DNA of 64,000 bases from NCBI RefSeq assembly GCF_000454545.1, contig NZ_CM002139.1, positions 5,129,634 through 5,193,633 on the forward strand. Reading direction: 5' to 3'. This document shows, piece after piece, positions 55,767 through 64,000 of the stretch; within the stretch, counting starts at the first letter, position 1, and each line of letters opens with the position of its first letter. The notes beneath the pieces are model-generated. The model had not been told where the DNA came from, ran no database searches, and worked only from the letters and a program-made list of their open reading frames with translations. The translations under genes and the position numbers were made by a program. This stretch comes from Xanthomonas cassavae CFBP 4642. GTDB taxonomy: Bacteria > Pseudomonadota > Gammaproteobacteria > Xanthomonadales > Xanthomonadaceae.

Positions 55767-56057
55767 ATGAAGAGAGCACGTCTTTTGCTGTTGCCGCTGC
55801 TGCTGCTTGGCGGCTGTGCCACCACCTCCGGCGGCGTTGGCGGTGACGGGGTCCCGGCCGGTGCCGATGTCACCAGCAAGACCATGGGCAATGGCGACAA
55901 GGTGGACGAATACCGCGTCAACGGTCAGCTGGAAATGGTGCGGGTCACGCCGGCACGCGGCGCGCCGTATTTCCTGTACGACCGCGACCACGACGGGCAT
56001 ACCGACGCGGAGAAGGACAAGGTCAACAAGGTGTATTGGCAGCTGTATAGCTGGTGA
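55767..56057 (+). CDS. Small lipoprotein (DUF2782-like)
   Basis: 96 residues. The signal sequence MKRARLLLLPLLLLGGC ends in a lipobox L-L-G-G-C, so Cys17 should be lipidated. The short mature domain VTSKTMGNGDKVDEYRVNGQLEMVRVTPARGAPYFLYDRD resembles DUF2782, a small beta domain of unknown role that occurs beside polA in several gammaproteobacteria. It is divergent from polA and followed by tandem GAATCGG heptamers. Confidence 0.8.
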   Translation: MKRARLLLLPLLLLGGCATTSGGVGGDGVPAGADVTSKTMGNGDKVDEYRVNGQLEMVRVTPARGAPYFLYDRDHDGHTDAEKDKVNKVYWQLYSW

Positions 56058-56103
56058 TTCGGGAATCGGGATTCGGGAATCGGGAATCGGGAATCGGGAA
56101 TCG
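56055..56103. repeat. Tandem GGGAATC heptamer array
   Basis: Consecutive GGGAATC/GGGATTC heptamers begin at the lipoprotein stop and run about 48 nt. This is the same sequence family as the repeat at 4080-4241. Length polymorphism between strains is likely. Confidence 0.8.
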
Positions 56104-56267
56104 TAGAGCGTAAGCACGGCGGCTTTGCCAGCCGCTCGTGCCGGCGATGCCGGCCTTGGGCGGCTTGTGTGGTTGCGATGGCCGTCTGGTTCCGGTGAGC
56201 CGGAGCTTGTCAGTGACGGGTAACGCCGATGCGGGTTTCCCGCATCTGACGTCGCTGGGCGCAGGGC

Positions 56268-57311
56268 TCAGCCGTTGTCCAGCGGGCCGGTGACGCGTTG
56301 CAGGTCGTCGATGCCGGCCGGGGCCAGTTCCTTCATCAAGGCCAGGAAGTCGCAGCCCACCAGGCGCTGCGCGCGGCGCAGCAGCATCGGGACCGGGCTG
56401 GAAGGCTCGCAGCGCGCATAGTAGGCGCAGATCTCGTCCAGGCGGCGCAGCACATCGTCCGGGCCGGCAATGGCGCCGGGCGGGCGGGCGCTGCCGGCCA
56501 CCGTGGCGCTGCCCTCGCCTGCCGGCGCGGCGTGGGCCTCGAGCATGTCGGTCGGGGCATCGCCGTCGCGGGCCTGCCACTGCGGCAGCACGAAGCGCTC
56601 CAGCTCGCGCAGGTCGGTCAGCAGCGCGCGCAGGTCCGGCGCGGCAATGCCCAGGCGTTCGGTCAGCAGGGCGTCGATCGCACGCGTGCGCGTCAGCGCA
56701 TCGGTGATGGCCTGGGCGGAGGCGGCCAGCGTCTCGGGCGCGCAGTCCAGGCAGCAGGCTTCGATCTCGGCCAGGCTCGGGCCGCTCTGCCCGTCGGCTA
56801 GCTTGATGCTGCCGTTGGCCACGCGCAGGTCGCGCAGGCTGAAACGGCCCAGCCGCGGCGACTGCACGAACGCAGTGGTGCGCAGCGCACCGAGCAGGCC
56901 CATGGGATCGCTCAGACCGACCAGGGCATTGACGCGCGAGGTGGGGTCGTTGTCGTCGTCGGCATCCAGTTGCGGGTGCACGCTGTCCCAATGCTGCTCC
57001 AGCAGGCCGTGGATCAGCGCCAGGGTGTCGGCCCAGCCGGGCAGCCCGCGCAAGCGCAGGCAGGCCGCGCCGAGCCGGCCTGCCACGCGCAGGTCGCGGC
57101 TGCGCCGGCTCAGCTCCAGCGCCAGCGTCTGCACCCTGTCCCAGTCGGGCTCTTCGGCGGCGATGACACTGTCGCCCAGGCTGCGCTCGGCGCGGATGGC
57201 CGCCTCGCGCTCCAGGCGCAGGAAGTCCGGGTCGTACTCCAGGTCCGGGCCGGCCGGCGCGTCGTCGCTGACCGGAGCGAGCAGGGTCTGCAGGGTGCTG
57301 TCGTCGTGCAT
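56268..57311 (-). CDS. tssA: ImpA/TssA-family protein (orphan)
   Basis: 347 residues from the ATG at 57311. The N-terminal ImpA domain is clear: LLAPVSDDAPAGPDLEYDPDFLRLERE, then DWDRVQTLALELSRRSRDLRVAGRLGAACLRLRGLPGWADTLALIHGLLEQHWDSVHPQLDADDDNDPTSRVNAL. The C-terminal part has a short conserved region DEICAYYARCEPSSPVPMLLRRAQRLVGCDFLALMKELAP. TssA primes and guides sheath assembly in type VI secretion. No other T6SS gene is in this window; its 3' neighbour is polA's lipoprotein and its upstream neighbour is a giant adhesin. It may belong to a distant cluster or be repurposed. Confidence 0.85.
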   Translation of the reverse strand: MHDDSTLQTLLAPVSDDAPAGPDLEYDPDFLRLEREAAIRAERSLGDSVIAAEEPDWDRVQTLALELSRRSRDLRVAGRLGAACLRLRGLPGWADTLALIHGLLEQHWDSVHPQLDADDDNDPTSRVNALVGLSDPMGLLGALRTTAFVQSPRLGRFSLRDLRVANGSIKLADGQSGPSLAEIEACCLDCAPETLAASAQAITDALTRTRAIDALLTERLGIAAPDLRALLTDLRELERFVLPQWQARDGDAPTDMLEAHAAPAGEGSATVAGSARPPGAIAGPDDVLRRLDEICAYYARCEPSSPVPMLLRRAQRLVGCDFLALMKELAPAGIDDLQRVTGPLDNG

Positions 57312-57360
57312 GGCATGGGCTCCGTCGGGGAGCCGCCGCGGTGAGGCGGCGGCGAGGCGA

Positions 57361-60300
57361 TCACTGGGGCGTGCAGACCGCATCCGGGTCGCCGGCATCG
57401 CAGGCCGGCTGCTGGTCGTCGGGCAGGCGCAGCCCCGGGCGAACCAGGCCGAACGCGCGATACGGCGTGCCCGACGCGGACAGATCGACAAAGGCGATGG
57501 TGCGGCTGGCCGAACTCTGCGCGCGGCCGGCGAACGCGGAGGCCGGCACGTTGAAGCTGGAGCCGCCGCTCAGGTCCAGCAGGCGGCCGTCGGCGGTGGT
57601 GGCATTGAAGTAGGCCGGTGGTGCGCCAACGAAGCCGATGGTCTGCGCGCCGGTGCCGATCAGGTAGATCGGATCCTGCTGTGTACCGATACGGCCGGTG
57701 GCCGAGAAACTGCCGGTGCCGTCGCGCAACGAGGCGCGGCCGTCCTGCAACAGATCACCGCGCACCGACAGCAACAGCGCGCTGTTGCCGGCATCCACGC
57801 TGTAGATGCTGCCGTCGGACAGCACCAGGGTGAGGTCGCCGGCATTGGTCAGGCTGAAGCCGTTGCTGGCGGTGAAGTTGCCCAGGTGCACCACCCGGTT
57901 GTCGATGAAACTGCCGGCATCGCCCAGCGCCACCGGCCCGGCGGCGCTGCCGCCGAGCAGGTTGGCGGTGAGCGTGCTGCCGGCGCGTTGGCCGATACCG
58001 GCCGCCGCCTGCAGCCAGCTGGTGGCGCCGCTGAGCTGACCTTCCAGCAACAAGCTACCGCCGCTGCCCAGCCGTAGCAGGTTGCCGCCATCCACGCGCC
58101 CGCTGACCTGCAGCGTGGTGGCGCTGAATACGTCCAGGCCCTGCGCGCTGAAATCGGTCAGCGTGCCGATGGCATTGCCGGCGCCGCTCAGCGTGGCCGC
58201 AGCGGCGGCACTGCCGCCGAGCTGATCGGCACGCAGGCTGCCGGCGCGCTGGGTGATGGCGCCGCCGCTGCGCAGGCGGACGGTGCCGGCAGTGAGATCG
58301 TGACCCAGCTGCAGGGCGCCGCCGCTGCCCAGTGCGACGGTGCTGCCGGCGATCGCGCCGCTGCTGGAGAACTGGCCGCCGGCCTGCAGGTCCACCGTGC
58401 CGCTGGCCTGTGCGGCAGCGGCGAGATCGTTGCGGCCGACGATGGCGATGCTGCCGCCGCTGGCCTGCACGCTGCCCTGGAAATCGTTGCCGGCATCGGT
58501 CAGGACGATGGCGCCGGTACCAGCGTCGAGCACGCTGTTGCCGACGATGGTCAACGCACCCTGCTGGGTGATGTCTGCGCCGGTTGCGGCCGGCCGCACC
58601 ACCGCCTGCGCAGTCAGCCTGCCGGTGCTGCCGATCCCGTTGCTGCCACTGCGCGCCACCAGCGCGCCGCCGATGCGGCCCTGGCCCAGGTTCAGACCGG
58701 CGCCGCTGGCAGCGTCCAACGCACCCACGTCCACAGTGCCCAGCGTCAGCCCGTTGCGATCGCGCACACGGGTGTCGCCGCCGCTCAGGCTGAGGGCCGA
58801 CTGGAAATCGTTGCCGGCATCGGCCAGCGCAATGGCCGCACCGGCGCTGTTGATGCGGGTGGCGCCGGTCACGGTCAGCGCACCGGTCTGCGTCACCGCA
58901 CCGCCGTTGCTGGCGGCATCCAGATCGTCATTGACCACGCCGAAACCCAGGTCAATTGCACCGTTGCTGGCGACATTCAATGCGCCGGTGTCGAGTGCAT
59001 CCAGGGTGAGCGCATTGGCATCGCGCACCCGCGTGGCGCCGCCGGTCAGCGCCAGCAGCCCCTGGAAATCGTTGCCCGCCGCGTCCAGCGTGATCGCGCC
59101 GCTGCCGGCATCCACCACGCTGTTGCCAGCCACCTGCAACATGCCTGCATTCTGGGTGATGGCTGCGTTGGTGCTGCGCAGGCTCAGCGTGCCGCTGGCG
59201 CTGATGCCCTCGCCCAGCGCAATCCCGTTGGCACCGCTGAGCTGCACATCGCCGCCGCGCAAGGCGTGCGTGGTGGTCAGCGTACCGCCGCGTGCAGTGA
59301 GGCTCAGCGCACCGGTACCGACATCGATCGCACTGGTTGGCAACTGCAGGGCGCCGCCGGCATCCAGCGACACCGAGGCGTTGCCGCTGCTTTGCACGGA
59401 CGCAACCTGCAGGTCGTTGCGGTCCACCAGCACGATGCCGGAACCTGCCGCAGTCACTGCACCGGCGAAATCGTTGTTGGCGTTATTCAGCGTGATTGCG
59501 CTGCTGCCGGCGTTGAGCGTGCTGGTGCCGGCGATGTTGAGTGCGCCGGTCTGGGTGATGCCGTCGCTGGCGCTGCTGGCAACCAGTGCGCCGTTGACGG
59601 TGCCCTGACCCAGATCCAATGCGCCGTTGCTGGTGACAGTGAGTGCGCCGGTGCTGATTTCGCCCAGGGTGAGTGCGGAGCCGGCATTGAGCTGGGTTGC
59701 GCCGCCGGTGAGGCTCACCGCGCCCGCGAATGTATTGTTGCCGGTCAGCAAGATACTGCCGGCTTCGGCATTGAAGCTCGCGGTGCTGGTGTAAAAAGTT
59801 GCTGCGCCGCCGACGCTGAGCGCACCACGTTGCACGATGTCGCCGCCGTAGCTGATCGCCGTCAGTGTGCCGTCGATGCGACCGCCACCCAGGATCAGCC
59901 CCTCCTTTGCAATGCCATTCAGAGGATTCATATTGCTGGTTGCACTAAGGCTGCTTACTGCAAAAGCATCCAGCCTCAGCGCATTGCGACCGACAATCTG
60001 GCTCGCGCCACCGAAAAGGCTGATTCCCCCCTCGAAGTTATTGAATCGATCTGCGAGCGTGATCGTTCCGGTACCGGCATCGAGCATGCTGGCGCCACCA
60101 ATCCATAGCGAATAGTCCTGGTCGATTGCGCCGCCATTACTGATTGCACGCAAGTCGCCACGCACAACTCCCATTCCCAGATTGAGCGCACCGGCACTGG
60201 TCACCGTAAGACTATCGGTACCAACATACCTAAAGGTCAACGCGTTACGGTCGGTCACGGTCACACCCCGTGAGCCAACCGATAGCGGCCCGACGAAATC

Positions 60301-63300
60301 GTTGTTGACATTGTCCAACCTGATATCACCGAAAGCTGCTTCGACGTTGCTACTGCCTAAGACCACCAGCGGCCCCGTCTGCGAAATCCCCCCGAGATAG
60401 CTGCTCGCTGCCAGCGTGCCGACATTGCCTTGCCCGAGATTGAGCTCGCCTATGTTCGAGACCGATAGCTCTCCGACGTTGAGCATCCCCAGCGTCAGGG
60501 GCGTGCCCGTACGAATCCGCGCCGCTGCCGCGTTAAGCGTGAGCTTGCCCGCCAGATCGTTGACTGGATCGGTCAAAGTGATGGCGCCCGAGCCTGCGTC
60601 GAGCACCGCATCACCGAGGACACGGAGCGAGCCGTCCTGCCGGATCGCACCGCCATTGCTGCGCGCCGACAGCGTGCCAGCGACGACGCCAGACCCCAGA
60701 TTCAGATCGCCCCGGCTGGTGGCATCCAGCATGGAGGTAGTCAATTGCCCCAGCGTCAAGGCATTGGTGTCGGCAATCCCCACCGTGCCACCACGCAGCG
60801 AAACGGCTCCACCGAAGTCGTTGCCTGGCGCCACCAATGCGATGGCGCCCACACCGGCGTCGAAAGAGGCATTGCCGGATACCGACAACACGCCCGTCTG
60901 GGTGATGTCGCTACCAGCAACCGCCGCGATGGCATCCATGCGCGAGGTTGCCAGCGACAGTGCATTGACATCGCGCAGCTGCACGTTACCCGCGGTCACT
61001 GCAAGCGCACCGCCAAAATCGTTGCCGCTCTCGTTCAACGTGACTGCGCCGGCGCCTGCATCGATCAGGCTGTCGCCGGCGATGGCGAGCGCACCAGCCT
61101 GCCCGATGGCACCACCGTTGCTGGTGGCCGACAGACTCCCTGCACTGCCCCCGCCAAGATTCAACAGACCATTGCTTCTAACGTCGAGTGCGCCGGCGGC
61201 AACCTGGTCCAGGGTGAGCGCGTTGGCATCCACGATCCGGGCCACTCCGGCAGTCAGGGTGACTGCATCTGCAAAATCGTTGTTCGTATCGTCCAGCGTG
61301 ATGGCACCACTGCCGGCGTTGAGCGTGCTGGTGCCGTTGATGTTGAGTGCGCCGGTCTGGGTGATGGCGCCGTTGGTGCTGCTGGCAACCAGCGCGCCGT
61401 TGACGGCGCCCTGGCCCAGATTCAATGCGCCGTTGCTGGTGACAGTGAGTGCGCCTGTGTTGACCGCGCCCACTGTCAGTGCATTGCGATCGTTGAGCTG
61501 TACTGCGCCACCGGTCAGCGTCACCGCATTCTGGAAATCGTTGTTGCCGGTCAGTGCGATGGCAGCGGTGCCGGCGTTTGCGTTGGTGGTACCGCCAACC
61601 GTGAGTTGGCCTGCGGTCTGGTTGATCGCGGCATTGGTGCTACGCAGTGTCAAGTTGTTGCCGGCGTTGATGTCGTGCGCGAGCGTCAAGCCGTCGCGCG
61701 CATCCACTACAACGTTTCCGCCGCTGAGGTTGCCGCCCGTGCTGAAGGCGCTACCGGTAGCTGTCAGGCTGAACGTGCCTGTGCCGGCAGAGATCGCCGA
61801 TGCCGGGAGGTTGAGCGTTTGAGCGGTCAACGCGATAGTGCCGCTGGTGTTTCCGCCGATCGACGAGACCAATAGCATGTTGGTGTCGGTAACGCTGATG
61901 CCGTTGCCGGTCAGGCCGACAGTGCCCTGGAAATCGTTGTTGGCGTTACTCAGTGTGATCGCACCGTTACCGGCGTTGAGCGTGCTGGTGCCGTTGACGA
62001 CCAGTGCGCCGGCCTGGGTGATGGCGCCGCCGTTGCTGCTGGCGGTGAGCGCGCCATTGACGGTGCCCTGACCGAGGCGCAGTGCGCCGTTGCTGGTGAC
62101 GGTGAGTGCACCAGTGTCGAGCGCGCCTAGCGTCAGGGTATTGGCATCGCGCACGTTGCTGGCACCGCCACTGAGTGCCAGCAGGCCCTGGAAATCGTTG
62201 CCGGCTGCGTCCAGCGTAATGGCGCCACCGCCGGCGTTGATGCTGCTGTTTCCCGCAATGAGCAGCGTGCCGCCGACCTGGTCGATCGCCGCATTGGTGC
62301 TGCTCAGCGTCAGGGTGTCGGTCGCGGTGATCGAGTGGCCCAGGGTCATCCCATCGCGCGCGGACAGCGTCACGTTGCGCCCGCTCAAGCTACCGCCGGT
62401 GTTCACGCTGCCGCCGTTGGCGATCAGGCTGAGGTTGCCACCGCCGGCGTTCACGCTGGTGGCCGGCAGCGTCAGGCTGCCGCCGGCCGTCACCGCGACA
62501 TTGCCGTTGCTGTTGCTGGTCAAGGAGGCGAGGGTGAGATCGTTGCGGTCCTGCACCGTGATGCCGGAGCCGGCCAGGGTCAGGCCACTCTGGAAATCGT
62601 TGTTGGCATCGTCCAGCGTGATCGATCCGCTGCCGGCGATCACTGCGCTTGCCTGGCGGACGGTCAATGCGCCGGCCTGGGTGACGGCATGGCCGCTGCT
62701 GATCGCCACGAGGCTGTCGGCGCTGCCGCTTCCCAGCGCCAGGGCGCCATTGCTGATGGCGGTGAGCGCACCGGTGGACACGGTGCCCAGCGTCAGGGCG
62801 TTGCTGTCGCGCACCAGGGTGCCGCTGCCGGCCAGGTTCACGGCACCGCGGAAGTCGTTGTCGATGCGGCCGAGCGCAATCGACCCGGTGCCGGCGTTGA
62901 AGGTGGACGTGCCACCGATGCTCAGGATGCCTGCGTTCTGGTTGATCGCGCTGTTGTTGGTGGACACCGACAGGGTGCCGTTGCCGGTGAGACTGCTGAT
63001 GCTGGTCGCCAGCGTCAGCGCATTACCGCTGAACAGCGAAATGGCGTCGCCGACCAGATCGCCGCCCAGTGCCAGCGTGCCGTTCTCGGCGCGCAGCTGC
63101 ATGGCGCCATTGCTGGTCAAGCCGGTGGCGGGCAACGACAGCGCGTTGCGTGCGGTGAGCGCGATGTTGCCGGCTCCGCCGTTGTCGAGCGAGGTGACGC
63201 TCAGGTCGTTCGCGTCGACCACCGTGATATCGCGGCCGGTCAGGGCGATACCGTTCCTGAAGTCGTTTTCGCGGGTGAGCGAGATCGCGCCGGCGCCGGC

Positions 63301-64000
63301 ATCGACGCTGGCCAGACCGCCGACGTCGAGCACCCCGGCATTCTGGGTGATGGCGCCGTTGGTGGCAGTCAGGCCCAGGGTCCCGCTGGCGGTGACAGCG
63401 TGATCGAGGGTGAGACCATCGCGGGCACGCAGGCTGATGTTGCCGCCGGTCAGGCTGCCGAGCGTGCTCAATGCGCCGCCATTGGCGGTCAGGCTGAGCG
63501 CGCCGGTGCCGGTGCCGAGGTTCTGCGCGGGCAGCGCGAGCGTGCCGCCGGCCGTCAATGCGATGGCACCGTTGGCCCCGTTGGTGATCGAGGACACCGT
63601 CAGAACGTCGCGATCGCGCACGCTGATGCCGGTGCCGGTCAGGCTGACGCCGTTGCGGAAATCGTTGTTGGCGTTGTCCAGCGCGATTGCGCCGCTGCCG
63701 GCATCGAGGTTGGCGGCACCGGTGACGATCAGCGCATCGGCCTGACCGATCGCACCATTGCCGCTGGTGGCGACCAGTGCGCCGTTGACCGTACCGCTGC
63801 CCAGATTCAGCGCGCCGTTGCTGGTGGCGGTGAGGGCGCCGGTCGTCAGCGCGCCCAGCGTCAGCGCGCCGCCGTCGACGATCTGCGTGGTGCCGCCGGT
63901 CAGGCTCATCGCCTGCCGGAAGTCGTTGCTGCCGGTGGTCAAGGTGATGGCGCCGGTGCCGGCCTGCAGGTTGCCGGTGCCGGTGATGGTCAGACCGCTG
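57361..64000 (-). CDS. Giant repetitive surface adhesin (filamentous haemagglutinin-like), 5' end outside window
   Basis: At least 2212 residues; the frame is open through the right edge, so the N terminus is missing. The visible part is a long beta-helical repeat region. Units of about 80-95 residues recur with the pattern 'GALTVTSNGALNLGQGTVNGAL', 'ASSNGGAITQTGAL', 'STLNAGSGAITL', 'NNDFQ..V.LTG' and 'DRNDLTLGTV'. The last ~170 residues lose the repeats and end PDDQQPACDAGDPDAVCTPQ. Such proteins are secreted by the two-partner (TpsA/TpsB) or related route and mediate attachment. No partner TpsB gene is in the window. Low in charged residues and rich in Gly, Asn, Thr and Ala. Confidence 0.88.
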   Translation of the reverse strand, partial: SGLTITGTGNLQAGTGAITLTTGSNDFRQAMSLTGGTTQIVDGGALTLGALTTGALTATSNGALNLGSGTVNGALVATSGNGAIGQADALIVTGAANLDAGSGAIALDNANNDFRNGVSLTGTGISVRDRDVLTVSSITNGANGAIALTAGGTLALPAQNLGTGTGALSLTANGGALSTLGSLTGGNISLRARDGLTLDHAVTASGTLGLTATNGAITQNAGVLDVGGLASVDAGAGAISLTRENDFRNGIALTGRDITVVDANDLSVTSLDNGGAGNIALTARNALSLPATGLTSNGAMQLRAENGTLALGGDLVGDAISLFSGNALTLATSISSLTGNGTLSVSTNNSAINQNAGILSIGGTSTFNAGTGSIALGRIDNDFRGAVNLAGSGTLVRDSNALTLGTVSTGALTAISNGALALGSGSADSLVAISSGHAVTQAGALTVRQASAVIAGSGSITLDDANNDFQSGLTLAGSGITVQDRNDLTLASLTSNSNGNVAVTAGGSLTLPATSVNAGGGNLSLIANGGSVNTGGSLSGRNVTLSARDGMTLGHSITATDTLTLSSTNAAIDQVGGTLLIAGNSSINAGGGAITLDAAGNDFQGLLALSGGASNVRDANTLTLGALDTGALTVTSNGALRLGQGTVNGALTASSNGGAITQAGALVVNGTSTLNAGNGAITLSNANNDFQGTVGLTGNGISVTDTNMLLVSSIGGNTSGTIALTAQTLNLPASAISAGTGTFSLTATGSAFSTGGNLSGGNVVVDARDGLTLAHDINAGNNLTLRSTNAAINQTAGQLTVGGTTNANAGTAAIALTGNNDFQNAVTLTGGAVQLNDRNALTVGAVNTGALTVTSNGALNLGQGAVNGALVASSTNGAITQTGALNINGTSTLNAGSGAITLDDTNNDFADAVTLTAGVARIVDANALTLDQVAAGALDVRSNGLLNLGGGSAGSLSATSNGGAIGQAGALAIAGDSLIDAGAGAVTLNESGNDFGGALAVTAGNVQLRDVNALSLATSRMDAIAAVAGSDITQTGVLSVSGNASFDAGVGAIALVAPGNDFGGAVSLRGGTVGIADTNALTLGQLTTSMLDATSRGDLNLGSGVVAGTLSARSNGGAIRQDGSLRVLGDAVLDAGSGAITLTDPVNDLAGKLTLNAAAARIRTGTPLTLGMLNVGELSVSNIGELNLGQGNVGTLAASSYLGGISQTGPLVVLGSSNVEAAFGDIRLDNVNNDFVGPLSVGSRGVTVTDRNALTFRYVGTDSLTVTSAGALNLGMGVVRGDLRAISNGGAIDQDYSLWIGGASMLDAGTGTITLADRFNNFEGGISLFGGASQIVGRNALRLDAFAVSSLSATSNMNPLNGIAKEGLILGGGRIDGTLTAISYGGDIVQRGALSVGGAATFYTSTASFNAEAGSILLTGNNTFAGAVSLTGGATQLNAGSALTLGEISTGALTVTSNGALDLGQGTVNGALVASSASDGITQTGALNIAGTSTLNAGSSAITLNNANNDFAGAVTAAGSGIVLVDRNDLQVASVQSSGNASVSLDAGGALQLPTSAIDVGTGALSLTARGGTLTTTHALRGGDVQLSGANGIALGEGISASGTLSLRSTNAAITQNAGMLQVAGNSVVDAGSGAITLDAAGNDFQGLLALTGGATRVRDANALTLDALDTGALNVASNGAIDLGFGVVNDDLDAASNGGAVTQTGALTVTGATRINSAGAAIALADAGNDFQSALSLSGGDTRVRDRNGLTLGTVDVGALDAASGAGLNLGQGRIGGALVARSGSNGIGSTGRLTAQAVVRPAATGADITQQGALTIVGNSVLDAGTGAIVLTDAGNDFQGSVQASGGSIAIVGRNDLAAAAQASGTVDLQAGGQFSSSGAIAGSTVALGSGGALQLGHDLTAGTVRLRSGGAITQRAGSLRADQLGGSAAAAATLSGAGNAIGTLTDFSAQGLDVFSATTLQVSGRVDGGNLLRLGSGGSLLLEGQLSGATSWLQAAAGIGQRAGSTLTANLLGGSAAGPVALGDAGSFIDNRVVHLGNFTASNGFSLTNAGDLTLVLSDGSIYSVDAGNSALLLSVRGDLLQDGRASLRDGTGSFSATGRIGTQQDPIYLIGTGAQTIGFVGAPPAYFNATTADGRLLDLSGGSSFNVPASAFAGRAQSSASRTIAFVDLSASGTPYRAFGLVRPGLRLPDDQQPACDAGDPDAVCTPQ

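Overview
The window is high-GC proteobacterial DNA and almost certainly comes from a Xanthomonas chromosome. It carries most of a xanthomonadin (brominated aryl polyene) pigment locus, including a chorismatase of the XanB2 type, an ACP, a type II ketosynthase pair and two halogenase-like flavoproteins. It also has an sX13-like small RNA beside polA, a pectin lyase gene, and the hairpin repeats typical of that genus. I see no tRNA, rRNA, CRISPR array or intact insertion sequence.

Layout. 0.2-4.1 kb: a small membrane protein, a broken pectin lyase, a hotdog thioesterase, then a DUF3592-like pseudogene, thioredoxin and flavodoxin. The last three lie immediately downstream of nrdB and nrdA (4.2-8.0 kb) on the same strand and look like one redox/ribonucleotide reductase operon with candidate NrdR boxes far upstream. 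8.6-12.4 kb: a DUF475/TerC-type membrane protein and a Pat-type protein acetyltransferase. 12.5-16.9 kb: a candidate Fur box, a DUF4198 protein, a seven-EF-hand protein and a haemoglobin-type TonB receptor with an in-frame stop. 17.2-19.1 kb: MgtE and a truncated alpha-carbonic anhydrase. 19.3-28.8 kb: a KefB/C-type K+ efflux system, zwf with a long basic tail, a GH15 glycosidase, a low-molecular-weight phosphatase, a 1106-residue membrane ankyrin protein and a YcgL protein.

29.0-46.3 kb is the pigment locus. A rightward operon (ketosynthase, chain-length factor, glycosyltransferase, halogenase-like flavoprotein) converges on a leftward operon (ACP, membrane protein, PlsC-like acyltransferase, hotdog dehydratase, LpxL-like acyltransferase, LolA-like carrier, MMPL exporter, ApeP-like dehydratase, FabG-like reductase). 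A divergent pair (second flavoprotein, xanB2) and a convergent acyl ligase (xanA2) complete it. The likely flow is: XanB2 makes hydroxybenzoate from chorismate, XanA2 loads it onto the ACP XanC, the ketosynthase pair with the reductase and two dehydratases extends the polyene, halogenases and transferases decorate it, and the LolA-like and MMPL proteins move it to the outer membrane.

47.2-57.3 kb: a secreted S9 peptidase, a TPR-like protein, a small membrane protein, hemF, the sX13-like RNA, polA, a small lipoprotein and an orphan tssA. From 57.4 kb to the right edge runs the 3' part of a giant repetitive surface adhesin gene on the minus strand.

Four genes in the first 19 kb are damaged in different ways: an apparent 11-nt deletion, a 1-nt insertion, a nonsense codon and a 5' truncation. 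This suggests a lineage losing surface and metabolic functions, or sequencing error at some of the sites. The most unusual items are a 31-nt near-identical copy of an nrdB segment inside the pigment locus, the histone-H1-like tail on glucose-6-phosphate dehydrogenase, and the sRNA beside polA.
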